NCBI RefSeq assembly: GCF_905171765.1
Contig: NC_053397.1
Location: 116,391,295 to 116,455,294, forward strand
DNA length: 64,000 nt
Origin: Bufo bufo
Taxonomy: Eukaryota > Chordata > Amphibia > Anura > Bufonidae
Direction of reading: 5' to 3'
In this document: piece by piece, positions 32,143 through 44,953 of the stretch
Position numbering within the stretch: the stretch's first letter is position 1
Layout of the letters: every line of letters starts with the position of its first letter
Notes under the pieces: model-generated
Database searches by the model: none
The model's input: the letters and a program-made list of their open reading frames with translations, nothing else
What the model was told of the DNA's origin: nothing
Made by a program: the position numbers and the translations under genes

Positions 32143-33041
32143 ACCTCGAAGGCCTTCTCCGCATCTGTGCTCAGTAAAGCCAGGGGTATTGACTTCTTCT
32201 TAGCCCACTCCATAATATGAAGCAAGCGTATCGTGTTTTCACAGCCCTGTCTGCCTTGCACAAATCCCACTTGTTCACTATCAATAAGATCCGGCAAGAT
32301 CAGCTGGATACGCTGAGCCAATATTTTTGCCCACCACTTAACATCCGCATTTAGCAGGGAAATAGGGCGATAACTGCCACATTGCAGCGGGTCTTTATTC
32401 TCTTTGTGGATTATGGTTATATGCGCTTCCAATGACTGAGAGGGCAGTGCGCCTCCAGACATAAGAGAGTTACAAAGTGATTGGAAATGTGGGATCAGAA
32501 CTTCCTTAAAGGTCTTATAATAGGAAATTGGGAGGCCATCTGGGCCTGGGCTTTTGCCGGAGGGTATGGAGGAGAGAACTTTAGTAATCTCTAGTTCTGA
32601 GACAGGGGCTACTAATTGGGAAGCCTGGAGGGGATTTACAGAAGGCAGCTTGAGAGTAGAGAGGAATTCATCTGTGGCCTGCTCAATTGTCTTGGGACCA
32701 GGACGGCTAGGTGTGGGAAGATTATAAAGATCAGCATAATAAGCACTAAAGGTCTTCACTATGTCGTGGGTTGATTTGTGCTTATTGCCATTTGCATCTC
32801 TAATTGCCAGGATAAAGGAGTCCGCGTGGCGCTGTTTGGCCATAGCGGACAGCAGCTTATTCCCTTTGTTCCCATGAGCATATGCCTTAAATTTGGAGAA
32901 GAATATAAGTTTAACAGATTTGGTATTAAGCATATTTTTCAATTCCGTCCTAGCCTCTACCAATTCCGCAGCCACAGCTTTAGCCTGTGATTGTTTATGG
33001 GTCAGTTCCAGACGTGCTAGACGTGACGGCAGGTCATTCAC
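32140..33041 (-). pseudogene. L1 reverse transcriptase, N-terminal part only
   Basis: Motifs seen are SGKSPGPDGLPISYYKTF, YRPISLLNADVKWWAKILA, VGFVQGRQGCENTIRLLH and LSTDAEKAF (motif A aspartate). Sequence then jumps into C-terminal code near 32140. The motif with the catalytic FADD/YADD pair is absent, so the protein cannot polymerise. The stretch 33042-33185 links to the endonuclease in mixed frames. Confidence 0.85.
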
Positions 33042-33184
33042 TGCCTGGGAGCGTCTTTTTTTTTTATATGGGAGCCCAGGGCTATTAGCTCACCTCTGAT
33101 TACTGCCTTATGTGTTTCCCACAGAACTGAGGGAGAAGGGGGAGGATCTCCTATTGTGTTAAGTGAGAAGAATTCTGACATAAG

Positions 33185-33984
33185 TCAAGATATTTTCGTT
33201 ACGTTTACGGGGTCAGAGATCAGAGTCTCATTGAGACGCCAAATCCGTTCTTTTCTGGGTAGGGAGGATAGAGATAAGCGTAGAAACACAGGGGCGTGGT
33301 CTGACAGTGTATTGTTACCTATCCTAGTATCTAGCACCTGGGGAACCTGGGGGGATGATAAAAATATGTAATCAAACCTGTGGAAGGAAGCCTTAGTGTT
33401 AGAATAGAAGGTATAGTCCCTGCTAGAGGGATGCATAGTACGCCAAACATCAATAACCTGTAATTTCTTCAACGCAGTTTGCAAGCGGCGAAGAAGCCTA
33501 TGAGAAGTTTCTGACCTCTGGGCGGATGAGTCAAGGGCTGGTTCTAAAGTCACATTAAAATCCTCACCCAATATCTCACCATACCTTCTCTAAAAGCAGA
33601 TAGTTGTGCCAGAGTCTGAACAAGCCAAGGGATCTGTCCCCTATTGAGAGCGTAGAGGTTGGCTAGGGCGACAGGTGTGTCAGTGATGGATCCCTTCACG
33701 AATAAAAAGCGACCCTCCGGGTCCGAGGACACTGCGGAGTGCTTAAAGGGTAGACGTTTATGGATTGCCACGCTGACACCTCTGCTAGCTGTGTTGTTTG
33801 TGCTATGAAACCATTGCGTGATCAATTTAGAGTGCAAAGTCGGTAGCCTCCCTGTTTTAAAATGAGTCTCCTGCAGGAGCGCAATTGAAACATCGTCTCT
33901 TTGGAGTAGAGATAACACTTGAGATCTCTTACATGGCTCATTCAGACCCCTGGCATTTAATGATGCAATTACAATAGATGCCAT
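33185..33984 (-). pseudogene. L1 apurinic/apyrimidinic-type endonuclease, frameshifted
   Basis: The first half (33984-33550) reads MASIVIASLNARGLN and IALLQETHF (catalytic Glu). The second half (33571-33185), in another frame, reads DYTFYSNTKASFHRFDYIFL and LSDHAPVFLRL (catalytic Asp-His). The frames swap near 33560. The enzyme nicks target DNA for target-primed reverse transcription. Confidence 0.85.
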
Positions 33985-34689
33985 AACAGAAGTGGGTAAG
34001 ACCTTTTAGCTGGTCACATGCTGGAATCAGATCTGGGAATCTGAGCAAAGAGTAGAAGGGTAGAGGGGGAGGAATGAAACAGAGGGATAGAAAAAGGAAA
34101 ATCAAAAAACGAAGTAGACATACAATAAAACAAAACATCTGGTCCCACCCAGCACCTGAAACATCTTAGATCCTTTCTCATTACGGCTACCAGCCGGGAT
34201 CTGTCAGGGGGAAGGGGGGCTCCTGTGGGACCAGCAAGAAGTGGGTGGAGTGAGAAATTGGTGTTAAAACCAACATGAGGGCATATGTGTAACCCCTGCA
34301 TAATGAACATGTCTAACAAGACAACTAAACAATTCCTGAATCTGCATTAGAAACAGCCATATTGATTTAAACCTGAACCTAAAGCCCATAATGATGTAAT
34401 AAAGGGCAAGGAATCAGAAAAAGCCGGATACGTTCTGCCCCTGGCAGATAGGAACAATCCGACTTGGAATCGGCCGAGGCCGTATGGCAATCAGCCTAGT
34501 AGTGGACCAGAGAAGGTTTAACTCCTCACATGGCAAAGTCAGGTCTTGCAGGCTTGAGGGCGACCTTTCCCTTGCTTCTCTGACTTGCTAGGAGAGACCC
34601 GATGCCATGTCTCGACGCTTGGGGCCGTTGGTAGTGGGTCTCCTTGGTCCGCTGGCATCCATGAAGGTACATCCACAGGGGCAATACCA
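33985..34689 (-). other. L1 inter-ORF region
   Basis: No convincing coding sequence lies between the ORF1 end and the ORF2 ATG. At about 700 bp it is longer than usual, so it may hold an unrecognised insertion. Confidence 0.4.
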
Positions 34690-35551
34690 AGGGGGCCCTA
34701 GATGGCTTTTAAATCCTCCAGAGTGCGCACTGTCAGTTGCCTGCCATTTTTTAGTATGGCCAGGCCGAAAGGGTATAACCATCTGAATGGGATGGCTGAG
34801 GCCTTGAGTGCTTCTAGTAGTGGACGTATAATGCGTCTTTTAGCTAGGGTAGACAGGGCCAGGTCTTGAAAAAATAAGATGGGTGTCTCACCATACAGGA
34901 TCTTCTCCGATTCCCTTCCAGCTTTCAATAGAGCGGCAGTGTCCACATAGCTGAGGATGCCACACACCACATCTTGTAGCGGCTCGTTAGGTTTGGGTTT
35001 AGGTCGCAAGGCCCGATGAATGCGTTCCACCGTGATAGAGGCTGCCCGTTCCGGGCTGCTATAGACTCAGGTAGGCCGCATATGCGGAGATTTCTACGCC
35101 GGCCCTGGTTCTCCTGGTCCTCAATGCGAAGTAGGGCATCATTCAGCAGGTCTCTGTGCGCCCGTAAGGCATCGCAAGTCAGGCCTTCATGTTTCATGAT
35201 GGCTTCCTGCGCGTTCTCCAGCGACACTACTCAGTGCCCAATATGGCGGAGGTCCTCTTTTATCGCCTCGAGGTCTCTCTTTAGAGGCGCAAGGGCAGTT
35301 TCCAGCAGGTCCCTGAGGGTAGCTTTGGAGAAAGAAGTGTTTCTGCCCGGTGGTCTGCGGTCCGAAACATCCGAAGCGCTGCCTGTTTCCGAGCCGTCCT
35401 CTGCTTCAGAGTGCCGCGGCACCATCTTGGCCAGATCCAAGGCGGGAGTCTTGGGCTGTTTCTTTAGGAACCTCTCCATATCTGCCTGTTTGGAGCGAAC
35501 CACGGTCGGTTCTACTGCGTCTGTGTGACGTTCCTTGTTAGTCTTCCCCAT
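34690..35551 (-). pseudogene. L1 ORF1 nucleic-acid-binding protein, frameshifted
   Basis: The start is at 35551 (MGKTNKERHTDAVEPTVVRS). A coiled-coil-like region follows, then RRRNLRICGLPESI (RRM start) in a second frame and MERIHRALRPKPKPNEPLQD, TPILFFQDLALSTLAKRR, PFGLAILKNGRQLTV (RRM end and C-terminal domain) in a third. L1 ORF1p forms trimers that coat the RNA. At least two frame changes, near 35230 and 35030, disable it. Confidence 0.8.
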
Positions 35552-35570
35552 TTGGGCGAGGAAAATTGCA

Positions 35571-35700
35571 TATAATAGAGGTTACAATGGCTGCCGGGAA
35601 GAGGAGCTCAGTAACAAGCAGCCATTCAGCTCCAAGGTCAGGCTCCGCCCCTCATAATGATAACTTGACCATTTATATTATAATAGAGGGATTTGGGGAA
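35571..35700. other. Unassigned spacer between L1 and CR1 relics
   Basis: No frame or repeat was identified. Confidence 0.3.
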
Positions 35701-35851
35701 GCTGTAGGTTTGGGCGAAAAGATTGCAAGTAAAGTTAAATGTGGATAAATATAAGGTTATGCACTTAGTCTGAGGAAACAAGTTCTACAATTATGAACTA
35801 AACAGTAAAACTGCCAATGCAAAAAGAATTGGTCATGGTCATTAAACTTAA

Positions 35852-37071
35852 AGGGGTTTTCCGGGATTGGGGATATTGACATACACATTACAAACATGCA
35901 TGTACTACCTTTTGAACATATTTCTCAAGCCCCGTTTTCATCCAGTAAATTCTTGGCCGGAAGTGAGTATTTTCTTGTCTTCAGTGACGTACTGGGTCCC
36001 TGACAGGCGAGCAAAGCCTCCTCTTCCTCTGCTCAGGGAGCCCGGTGACGTCACTGTCAGCCTAGGTAATTATGCAGAGAGGATGGAGGAGCGGTAACTA
36101 GGCCGGCCGACATCACGCTAAGCCCCACCCCTCCAGTCCGGTGACGTCACCGGGCATGGAGCTTTATAATGAATGGAGGCAGGAGGATGAATATGTATGA
36201 GGGGGGGCGGATCGATGAAGGAGTGGACGATGTGCAGGTGTCACGGTAGGTAAGATAAGGGAAGGAAACAGAACACGGCAAAGAAAACAAAACAACTGAC
36301 TAGGCCCCAAATGCTAGGGAACAAAGGGGTCACCTCCTAGCAATCCCTAAAACACTTTCACTAAGCTGCTATGCCCATGTGCATATCTTGATGGTAGATA
36401 TGCACATGCCCACGTACCTAAGACTATAACACACTGTACCAAACCCTCATCTGTAGGGAAGAGGGAAAGAGACACCCTGCTCCTTCAACAACCGAATGAG
36501 CTGGAGTCACCCAAGAGGCCTAGTAAAAACAGACACAGAAGGAAAAGGACTTATCTAGAGATATGTTGGAGAAGACGATCCACCAAACTTCCAGAGCTCA
36601 CACAAGGCAGGACTATAACCCGCAAAAGGCTATAGGGAGAGGGAGGAATGAATAGCCTCACCAATTACCTAAAGAACAACACCTGGGAGGAGGTGGGATT
36701 CTGTTCAAACCCACAACAAAACAAACTGTCAGATCGAGTCACGTGCAGCAACTCTGACAGATCTCCTCAGAACACCCACAGGGCAGGGTGTGACAGCAGG
36801 AGGCATGAATATGTATGAGGGGGGTGGGTGCAGGAACGTGATGTTAGACAGTAGAAACCAGAAGATGCCGCCCTGCACTGGTACCCACAGTGCAGTGCGT
36901 CAGGAAGTGATCGCACAGATAAACAGATATTTAAACAATCTGTTGGGGACTATAGGAGCCATGCTCCAGTGTAAAAGCTACCTAAAACCATTGTACGAAC
37001 ATAGACTCGGCTACTAAAGGTGAGTAAGATGTTTTTTTTTTTTTTTTTAAGTTTGATCCTGGACAACCCCT
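35852..37071. mobile_element. MITE inserted in CR1, TTAA-flanked
   Basis: The ends aggggttttccgggatt and tcctggacaacccct are inverted, and TTAA is present on both sides (35848-35851, 37072-37075). A solo LTR is nested at 36239-36795. The direct copies gaatatgtatgagggggg flank that LTR because the MITE contains a local duplication. Confidence 0.7.
36239..36795. mobile_element. Solo LTR (557 bp) with perfect TSD
   Basis: It starts tgtcacggtaggtaagataa and ends ggcagggtgtgaca. It is flanked by identical 5-bp gcagg (36234-36238 and 36796-36800). It has no internal coding region, as expected from recombination between two LTRs of a Ty3/gypsy-type element. Orientation is uncertain because both ends begin TGTCAC when read inward. 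Confidence 0.9.
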
Positions 37072-37087
37072 TTAAGTTTAGTAACTA

Positions 37088-38682
<1,595 letters not shown>

Positions 38683-39014
38683 TAATGCCAGACAGCTGCT
38701 GCCAAAGCAAGTAAGATCATGAGATATATCAAAATAGGCATAGATATTCATGATAAGAACATAGTTATTTTTCTATACAGACCACTCATTAAATTCTGTA
38801 CAATTTTGGGAGCCTGTGTATAAAAAAGACACAGATGAACTACAGCTAGTGCAGAAGAAGGTGTTGTGGAAAAATTATTGTTTGCCGTATGGTCGCCATC
38901 TATCCTATGGATTTGCACAGATTCGTTCGCATTCGCGTTCACATCTGCGCAGAGACTTTCGCACAATGGTCTGGTCGTCCCGACTTGTAGCTGATTTGTG
39001 CCCGGCCTGGTATT

Positions 39015-40091
39015 TGTCACGGCCACGGTTTTTGGCCGTGACTCCTTGGGAGCCGCATACAGTTGCCCGCGGTTTGGGTTGTTGTTTCAACCGCAGCTTG
39101 AGGCTTGATGCTGTTTGCCTCAAGTGCGGTTGCCGCGGACAACAGGTATGTGTGCGGTCCCTTTGGAGTTTGTGTGCGTGTATGTATGCACTGTCGTTTG
39201 TCTGTGTGCACTCTGTAGTGTGTGGTGTGCACGGACACCTTCCCTGCACTGTGGTTGCCCGTGGCAACGTTTGTTGTTGTGTACATGTGGTGGCAGTGTC
39301 CCGGCCTTGGGGCTGACTCCCAGGACACGGTTGCCACCCATGTCGTTGCCTGCGGCAACAACCACAGTGTGTTTGTTGTGTTGGACACTTTCCCTTTAAG
39401 TTTGTGTTTCCCTTCCCTGGTGCTGAAAGGGTTAACTCCCTTCCCAGTGTGTGTGTGACTCACTGGGTGTGTCTGACTGCTGGGTGTGGCTTCTTGGCCT
39501 ATAAAGCCTCACTGTTAGCATATGTATGTGGGTTGCTTCAGCCATGCTTAGCTGGAGCAGCCTCCTGTGTTTACCAACTGCCAGTGAGAGCACCCTTGTG
39601 GTTCATAAATATTATGTCACATTAAGTTTATGTTCATGTTGAAGTCTATGTGATGGTCTGTTGGGATTTTCCTATGTTGTTTGGTGCAGCTTATGGATCT
39701 GGATTCCTGTTTGCACAGGGATCCAGTCAGCAAGGCTGTGGCAGGTAGGTGGAACTCTGATAGTTCACCTGCCATATCCGTAAGTCTGTTTGTGTTCCCC
39801 TTTTCCCTGCAGCTTGGCCAGTGAGACCCCTGTTCCTCCGTGTCTAGTAGGAACAGGCCGTCTTACCTTGACTCCTAGTCCAGGGACCGGTCGGAGGGTG
39901 AGTTAGGGATCCGAGGTTCCGGAGCATGGGTCCTCCTACCTTAAAGGTCGGCCCATGCAGTTAGGAGTTATGGTCAGGTTAGGGACGCTTTAGAAGGTGA
40001 CCTGCTCCCTAATCCTGTTGTCCTGGCCGAGCAGCCATAACATCACGTGGCATCGCACGGCTGAGGATTTTCTCCATCCTCAGCCGTGACA
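39015..40091. mobile_element. Solo LTR of family B, copy 2, perfect TSD
   Basis: It starts tgtcacggccacggtttttg and ends ctcagccgtgaca, with 5-bp GTATT at 39010-39014 and 40092-40096. It shares long similarity with 19930-21072. It is nested within the family A LTR. The frames inside are not genes. Confidence 0.95.
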
Positions 40092-40256
40092 GTATTACTG
40101 CAGGATACCAGTGTCATGGTGCCGGCTGAGGCGGGAGGGATGGGGACCGTCGGACAAAGGTTTCTTCATCCACGAGGATAAGCGCGGCAACGGAAAAGGC
40201 GCGAATAAGTGTGCGAACGCGCGAACATAAATTTGCGCGATCATTCACATCTTCGC

Positions 40257-40400
40257 CAGCCAATCACTTCATACCATAAGCTGTCTCCCTATTGGTCATG
40301 ATTGTAAGACCGCCTTCCAGCCAATCACTTCATACTATAACCTGTCTCCCTATTGGCCATGATTGTAAGACCGCCTCCCATCTTCTGGTATAAATAAACC
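40257..40400 (+). promoter_or_regulatory. LTR family A promoter: duplicated CCAAT blocks and TATA
   Basis: A unit of about 62 bp carrying ccaatcacttcata, gtctccctattggncatgatt and gtaagaccgcct is present twice in tandem. ggtataaataaacca follows. Duplicated enhancer-like blocks upstream of TATA are usual in LTRs. Confidence 0.55.
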
Positions 40401-40929
40401 ACGCCTAGCCGTGTAAGGAGGCACATTATTGGAACCTACTTGAGAATGTCTCTGTGATGTTATTTCGGAGGAACTGCGCACAAATCGACGCACACTACAC
40501 CAAGGATTTCCCGATTGTACTTCTGGCGGCCGTTTTCGGTTGTGAGAACGAGACAAAGGAGCAAACGGCGATATCAAAGGCAACAAAGATAATTTAGGGA
40601 AAGGGAAGAAAGACAGATTAACGGACTTGGGTTAGGGGAGATCTAATTACAATGTACAAATACATGACTGGACAATATACAGATCTTTTTAATATTTTTA
40701 TACAATTACAATTACAAGGAATCCTCTGCGTCCAGAACAAAGAAGTTTTCACCATAAACATAGACAGGGATTCTTTACCATAAGAGCAGCGAGACTATGG
40801 AGCTCTCTGACAAATGATGTCATGGTGGGTGATTCACTAAACAAGTTCAAAAGAGGCTGGGATGCCTTTCTGGAAAGTAGTAATATGATCTAGAAATAAG
40901 ATATATCCTCTATATTTCTGGAGATGGAG

Positions 40930-41250
40930 GGGGTCATTTACTATGTTGAAATACACCTAAATTAGGTGTATTTCAGGTGCAGATAGCTCACACCAGGTCT
41001 AAAATTGTGGGCGTGGCGTGGGTGGACAATGGGACAGGCTGGTAGGACCTTCTCATTCCCCATTTTCTATGCCTGTTTTAGGCGTAGAAAAGGGTCTAAA
41101 TATAAGACCGCTCAGAAGCTGGCACTGGATGCGCTGAAGTCACGGAGAGGCTGGCGCCTCTTCATAACTTCGGCGGATCCACCACCAATTTAGGGCTTTA
41201 ATAAGACCAGCATCTAAAACACTGGTTTTAATAAATTTGTCCCGGATTTA
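40930..41250. repeat. MITE of the gggggtcatttac type
   Basis: It begins gagggggtcatttactatg and ends gttttaataaatttgtcccgg. Similar ends recur at 50110-50495 (aataaatgacccc). No coding capacity. The stretch 41251-41495 has nothing recognised. Confidence 0.6.
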
Positions 41251-41497
41251 TTCTGCTGGCCATATTTATAGTTAGGAAAGAATTTACGATGTATGCCTAG
41301 GATACAATGTATGCCTAGTCCTAGTGCCTAGTTCTCCATAGCTGGAGTATCTATTTGCAGCATTTCTCCACTTTGGCTAATAGGAAGGTGTCTTGAGCTA
41401 GGGACAATAAAGAAAAGTAGCAAAATGCAATATATTATTTGTACTTCTGCAGTGGTGCAAAAGTTTATTTGCTGTTGTTTATATATTGCAAGTTAAA

Positions 41498-41855
41498 GGG
41501 GTTTTCCAGGTCTTCTATATTGAAGAGCTATTCTCAGAATCGTTTGGAGGAGGTCTGACTACCAAACAGCTGTTTGAAGAAGCACCCAAAGGAGCGCTGC
41601 AGCCTCCTTGCAGCATACCAAGCACAGCGCCGTCCACTGCATAGTGGCTGTGCTCAGTATTAGAACTCAGGCACATTTACTTGACTGGGACTGAGCTGCA
41701 AGTACAGTAGGTCATGTGACCGATGTCACTGGCCTAAGAAAAGGAGTACTGTGGCATCTTAAAACAGCCAGTTGGCAGAGGTGCAGGGAGTCTGATCTCC
41801 ACCGATCAGATATTGATGATCCAGGATAGGCCTTCAATATAGAAGACCCCTTTAA
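41498..41855. repeat. MITE of the aaaggggttttcc type, TTAA-flanked
   Basis: Its ends aggggttttccaggtcttct and atatagaagacccct are inverted, with TTAA on both sides. It lies in the intron just downstream of the host exon at 41932. Confidence 0.7.
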
Positions 41856-41931
41856 ATTATGAAACATTCCAAAAATTGTCATATGTTCATTGCTATTTTG
41901 CTGGTAGCAATTTTGTGCACTTATTGCTCAC

Positions 41932-42099
41932 CATTGCTAGGAGATCCATGACCTCTTTCATGTGCTCTTCAGCCTGTTGGTTTCTTGCAAAGACAGCATC
42001 TTGCAACATCTTCTCTTTCCGCTGAAGAGACATTTTAAGCTCTTCGATCATATGTCCACTGCAGATGTCAAACTTCCCAAGAAAATTAGTCCTGATCTC
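41932..42099 (-). CDS. PDE4DIP: Host exon C, myomegalin-like coiled coil
   Basis: A 168-bp internal exon of 56 codons. The acceptor is accatag before GAG (exon start 42099), and the donor is GTGAGC after ATG (exon end 41932). The sequence contains MIEELKMSLQRKEKMLQDAV and RNQQAEEHMKEVMDLL, a heptad-like coiled coil. From memory it corresponds to the part of vertebrate myomegalin with ELCQRLQRKERMLQDLL. It follows exon B in frame (phase 0 on both sides). Myomegalin is a centrosomin-family scaffold at Golgi and centrosome. The relation to CDK5RAP2, its paralogue, is not excluded. Confidence 0.7.
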
Positions 42100-42383
42100 C
42101 TATGGTACGAGTATACGCAATAAATACATTACTATGTAGAAATGTTTGGATCACAAGTGTAAATCTAAAAATAAATCTATGTAGAGTCATGGAAAGTATC
42201 ATATATATTGTGATTTCCATGTTAATCTAAATACACAGAGTAAAAAACATTGTGAGTGAAGCTGTCTCACAACAGTTGATATTAAAGCTGTTCTGTGTGT
42301 ATTAAATTAAGGCTTTTATTGGGTGTCCAGGATACTCACTTCAAGTACTTGATTTCTGAAATCTTATGGTAACATTTCTGGTA

Positions 42384-42388
<5 letters not shown>

Positions 42389-42432
<44 letters not shown>
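42389..42432. repeat. AT microsatellite
   Basis: An alternating AT run of about 40 bp directly precedes a Tc1-derived element, an AT-rich target favoured by TA-specific insertion. Confidence 0.9.
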
Positions 42433-42433
<1 letters not shown>

Positions 42434-42436
<3 letters not shown>

Positions 42437-43339
42437 TACAGACCAAAAGTTTGGACACACCTTCTCAAAGAGTTTTCTTTATTTTCATGACTATGAAAAT
42501 TGTAGATTCACACTGAAGGCATCAAAACTATGAATGACCACATGTGGAATTATATACATAACAAACAAGTGTGAAACAACTGAAAATATGTCATATTCTA
42601 GGTTCTTCAAAGTAGCCACCTTTTGCTTTGATTACTGCTTTGTACACTCTTGGCATTCTCTTTGGTTTTCACTTCACAGGTGTTCCCTGTCAGGTTTAAT
42701 AAGTGGGATTTCTTGCCTTATAAATGGGGTTGGGACCATCAGTTGCGTTGAGGAGAAGTCAGGAGAATACACCGCTGATAGTCCTACTGAATAGACTGTT
42801 AGAATTTGTATTATGGCAAGAAAAAAGCAGCTAAGTAAAGAAAAACGAGGGGCCATCATTACTTTAAGAAATGAAGGTCAGTCAGTCAGCTGAAAAATTG
42901 GGAAAACTTTGAAAGTAAGGGCTATTTTACCATGAAGGAGAGTGATGGGGTGCTGTGCCAGATGACCTGGCCTCCACAGTCACCGGACCTGAACCCAATC
43001 GAGATGGTTTGGGGTGAGCTGGACCGCAGAGTGAAGGCAAAAGGGCCAACAAGTGCTAAGCATCTCTGGGAACTCCTTCAAGACTGTTGGAAGACCATTT
43101 CAGGGGACTACCTCTTGAAGCTCATCAAGAGAATGCCAAGAGTGTGCAAAGCAGTAATCAAAGCAAAAGGTGGCTACTTTGAAGAACCTAGAATATGACA
43201 TATTTTCAGTTGTTTCACACTTGTTTGTTATGTATATAATTCCACATGTGTTAATTCATAGTTTTGATGCCTTCATAGTCATGAAAATAAAGAAAACTCT
43301 TTGAATGAGAAGGTGTGTCCAAACTTTTGGTCTGTACTG
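42434..43339 (+). mobile_element. Tc1-derived non-autonomous element C, copy 1
   Basis: Long inverted ends begin cagtacagaccaaaagtttg and end caaacttttggtctgtactg. The transposase N-terminus (MARKKQLSKEKRGAIITLRN at 42814) is followed after about 30 codons by its C-terminus ([20 protein letters not shown], ending EEPRI at 43198). The catalytic centre is deleted, and part of the C-terminal code lies within the inverted repeats. TA is seen on the right only; the left is CA. A second copy with the same deletion joint is at 51861-52799. Confidence 0.9.
42814..43198 (+). pseudogene. Tc1-like transposase C remnant
   Basis: N-terminal residues MARKKQLSKEKRG and a stop soon after (SVS then stop) precede the fused C-terminal part MKESDGVLCQMTWPPQSPDL, which keeps only the third acidic residue (NPIEMVW). 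Both aspartates are missing. Not functional. Confidence 0.85.
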
Positions 43340-43357
43340 TATATATACATATATATA

Positions 43358-44934
43358 CACTGCTCAAAAAAATAAAGGGAACACTTAAACAACACAATGT
43401 AACTCCAAGTCAATCACACTTCTGTGAAATCAAACTGTCCACTTAGGAAGCAACACTGAGTGACAATCAATTTCACATGCTGCTGTGCAAATGGGATAGA
43501 CAACAGGTGGAAATTATAGGCAATTAGCAAGACACCCCCAATAAAGGAGTGGTTCTGCAGGTGGTGACCTGACCACTTCTCAGTTCCTATGCTTCCTGGC
43601 TGATGTTTTGGTCACTTTTGAATGCTGCCGGTGCTTTCACTCTAGTGGTAGCATGAGACGGAGTCTAAAACCCACACAAGTGGCTCAGGTATTGCAGCTT
43701 ATCTAGGATGGCACATCAATGCGAGCTGTGGCAAGAAGGTTTGCTGTGTCTGTCAGCGTAGTGTCCAGAGTATGGAGGCGCTACCAGGAGACAGACCAGT
43801 ACATCAGGAGACATGGAGGAGGCCGTAGGAGGGCAACAACCCAGCAGCAGGACCGCTACCTCCGCCTTTGTGCAAGGAGGAACAGGAGGAGCACTGCCAG
43901 AGCCCTGCAAAATGACCTCCAACAGGCCACAAATGTGCATGTGTCTGCTCAAACGGTCAGAAACAGACTCCATGAGGGTGATATGAGGGCCCGACGTCCA
44001 CAGGTGGGGGTTGTGCTTACAGCCCAACACCGTGCAGGACATTTGGCATTTGCCAGAAAACACCAAGATTGGCAAATTCACCACTGGTGCCCTGTGCTCT
44101 TCACAGATGAAAGCAGGTTCACACTGAGCACATGTGACAGACGTGACAGAGTCTGGAGACGCCGTGGAGAACGTTCTGCTGCCTGAAACATCCTCCAGCA
44201 TGACCGGTTTGGCATTAGGTCAGTAATGGTGTGGGGTGGCATTTCTTTGGAGGGCCGCACAGCCCTCCATGTGCTCGCCAGAGGTAGCCTGACTGCTATT
44301 AGGTACCGAGATGAGATCCTCAGACCCCTTGTGAGACCATATGCTGGTGCGGTTGGCCCTGGGTTCCTCCTAATGCAAGACAATGCTAGACCTCATGTGG
44401 CTGGAGTGTGTCAGCAGTTCCTGCAAGACGAAGGCATTGATGCTATGGACTGGCCCGCCCGTTCCCCAGACCTGAATCCAATTGAGCACATCTGGGACAT
44501 CACGTCTCGCTCTATCCACCAACATCACGTTGCACCACAGACTGTCCAGAAGTTGGCAGATGCTTTAGTCCAGGTCTGGGAGGAGATCCCTCAGGAGACC
44601 ATCTGCCACCTCATCAGGAGCATGCACAGGCGTTGTAGGGAAGTCATACAGGCACGTGGAGGCCACACACACTACTGAGCCTCATTTTGACTTGTTTTAA
44701 GGACATTACATCAAAGTTGGATCAGCCTGTAGTGTGTTTTTCCACTTTAATTTTGAGTGTGACTCCAAATCCAGACCTCCATGGGTTAAAAAATTTGATT
44801 TCCATTTTTTTTTTGTGTGATTTTGTTGTCAGCACATTCAACTATGTAAAGAACAAAGTATTTCAGAAAAATATTTAATTAATTCAGATCTAGGAAGTGT
44901 TATTTTTGTGTTCCCTTTATTTTTTTGAGCAGTG
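43358..44934 (+). mobile_element. Tc1/mariner element D, full length
   Basis: Inverted ends are cactgctcaaaaaaataaag and ctttatttttttgagcagtg, followed by gaacac/gtgttc inside, flanked by TA (43356-43357, 44935-44936). 1577 bp. The transposase is complete except for two nonsense codons. Confidence 0.95.
43653..44678 (+). pseudogene. Tc1-like transposase D, two in-frame stops
   Basis: A single frame of about 341 codons from ATG 43653 ([17 protein letters not shown]) to 44678. It holds a helix-turn-helix ([20 protein letters not shown]), an AT-hook-like GRRR (GGGRRRATT), [12 protein letters not shown] (first Asp), MVWGGIS, LMQDNARPHVA (second Asp) and [11 protein letters not shown] (Glu), then ARGGHTHY. 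Stops are TAG at 43704-43706 and TGA at 44184-44186. No frameshift was seen, so this is a mildly decayed copy of the DD34E type. Confidence 0.9.
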
Positions 44935-44953
44935 TATATATATATATATATAT

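Larger units (their letters stand above)
31002..35570 (-). mobile_element. L1 LINE, decayed
   Basis: The minus strand carries ORF1 (35551-34690), an inter-ORF spacer and an ORF2 that begins near 33984 with an apurinic endonuclease, continues to a truncated RT and ends in a CCHC domain. An hAT end is inserted at its 3' side. Stops and frameshifts occur throughout. Confidence 0.85.
38862..40576. mobile_element. Solo LTR of family A, split by another solo LTR
   Basis: It starts tgttgtggaaaaattattgt and ends cggcgatatca (TG...CA). It is flanked by 4-bp AAGG (38858-38861 and 40577-40580) inside the CR1 relic. Without the nested insertion it is about 633 bp. Features include duplicated blocks with CCAAT (agccaatcacttcata, ctccctattgg) at 40257-40370 and a TATA motif (ggtataaataaacc) near 40387, consistent with a plus-strand promoter. 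Confidence 0.8.

Noticed and set aside
35852..37071. Assigning all TTAAaggggtt MITEs to piggyBac
   Set aside because: TTAA is present at the borders, but the ends start AGGGG rather than CCC. Because TTTAAAGGGG is itself part of the shared end, the TTAA may not be a true target duplication.
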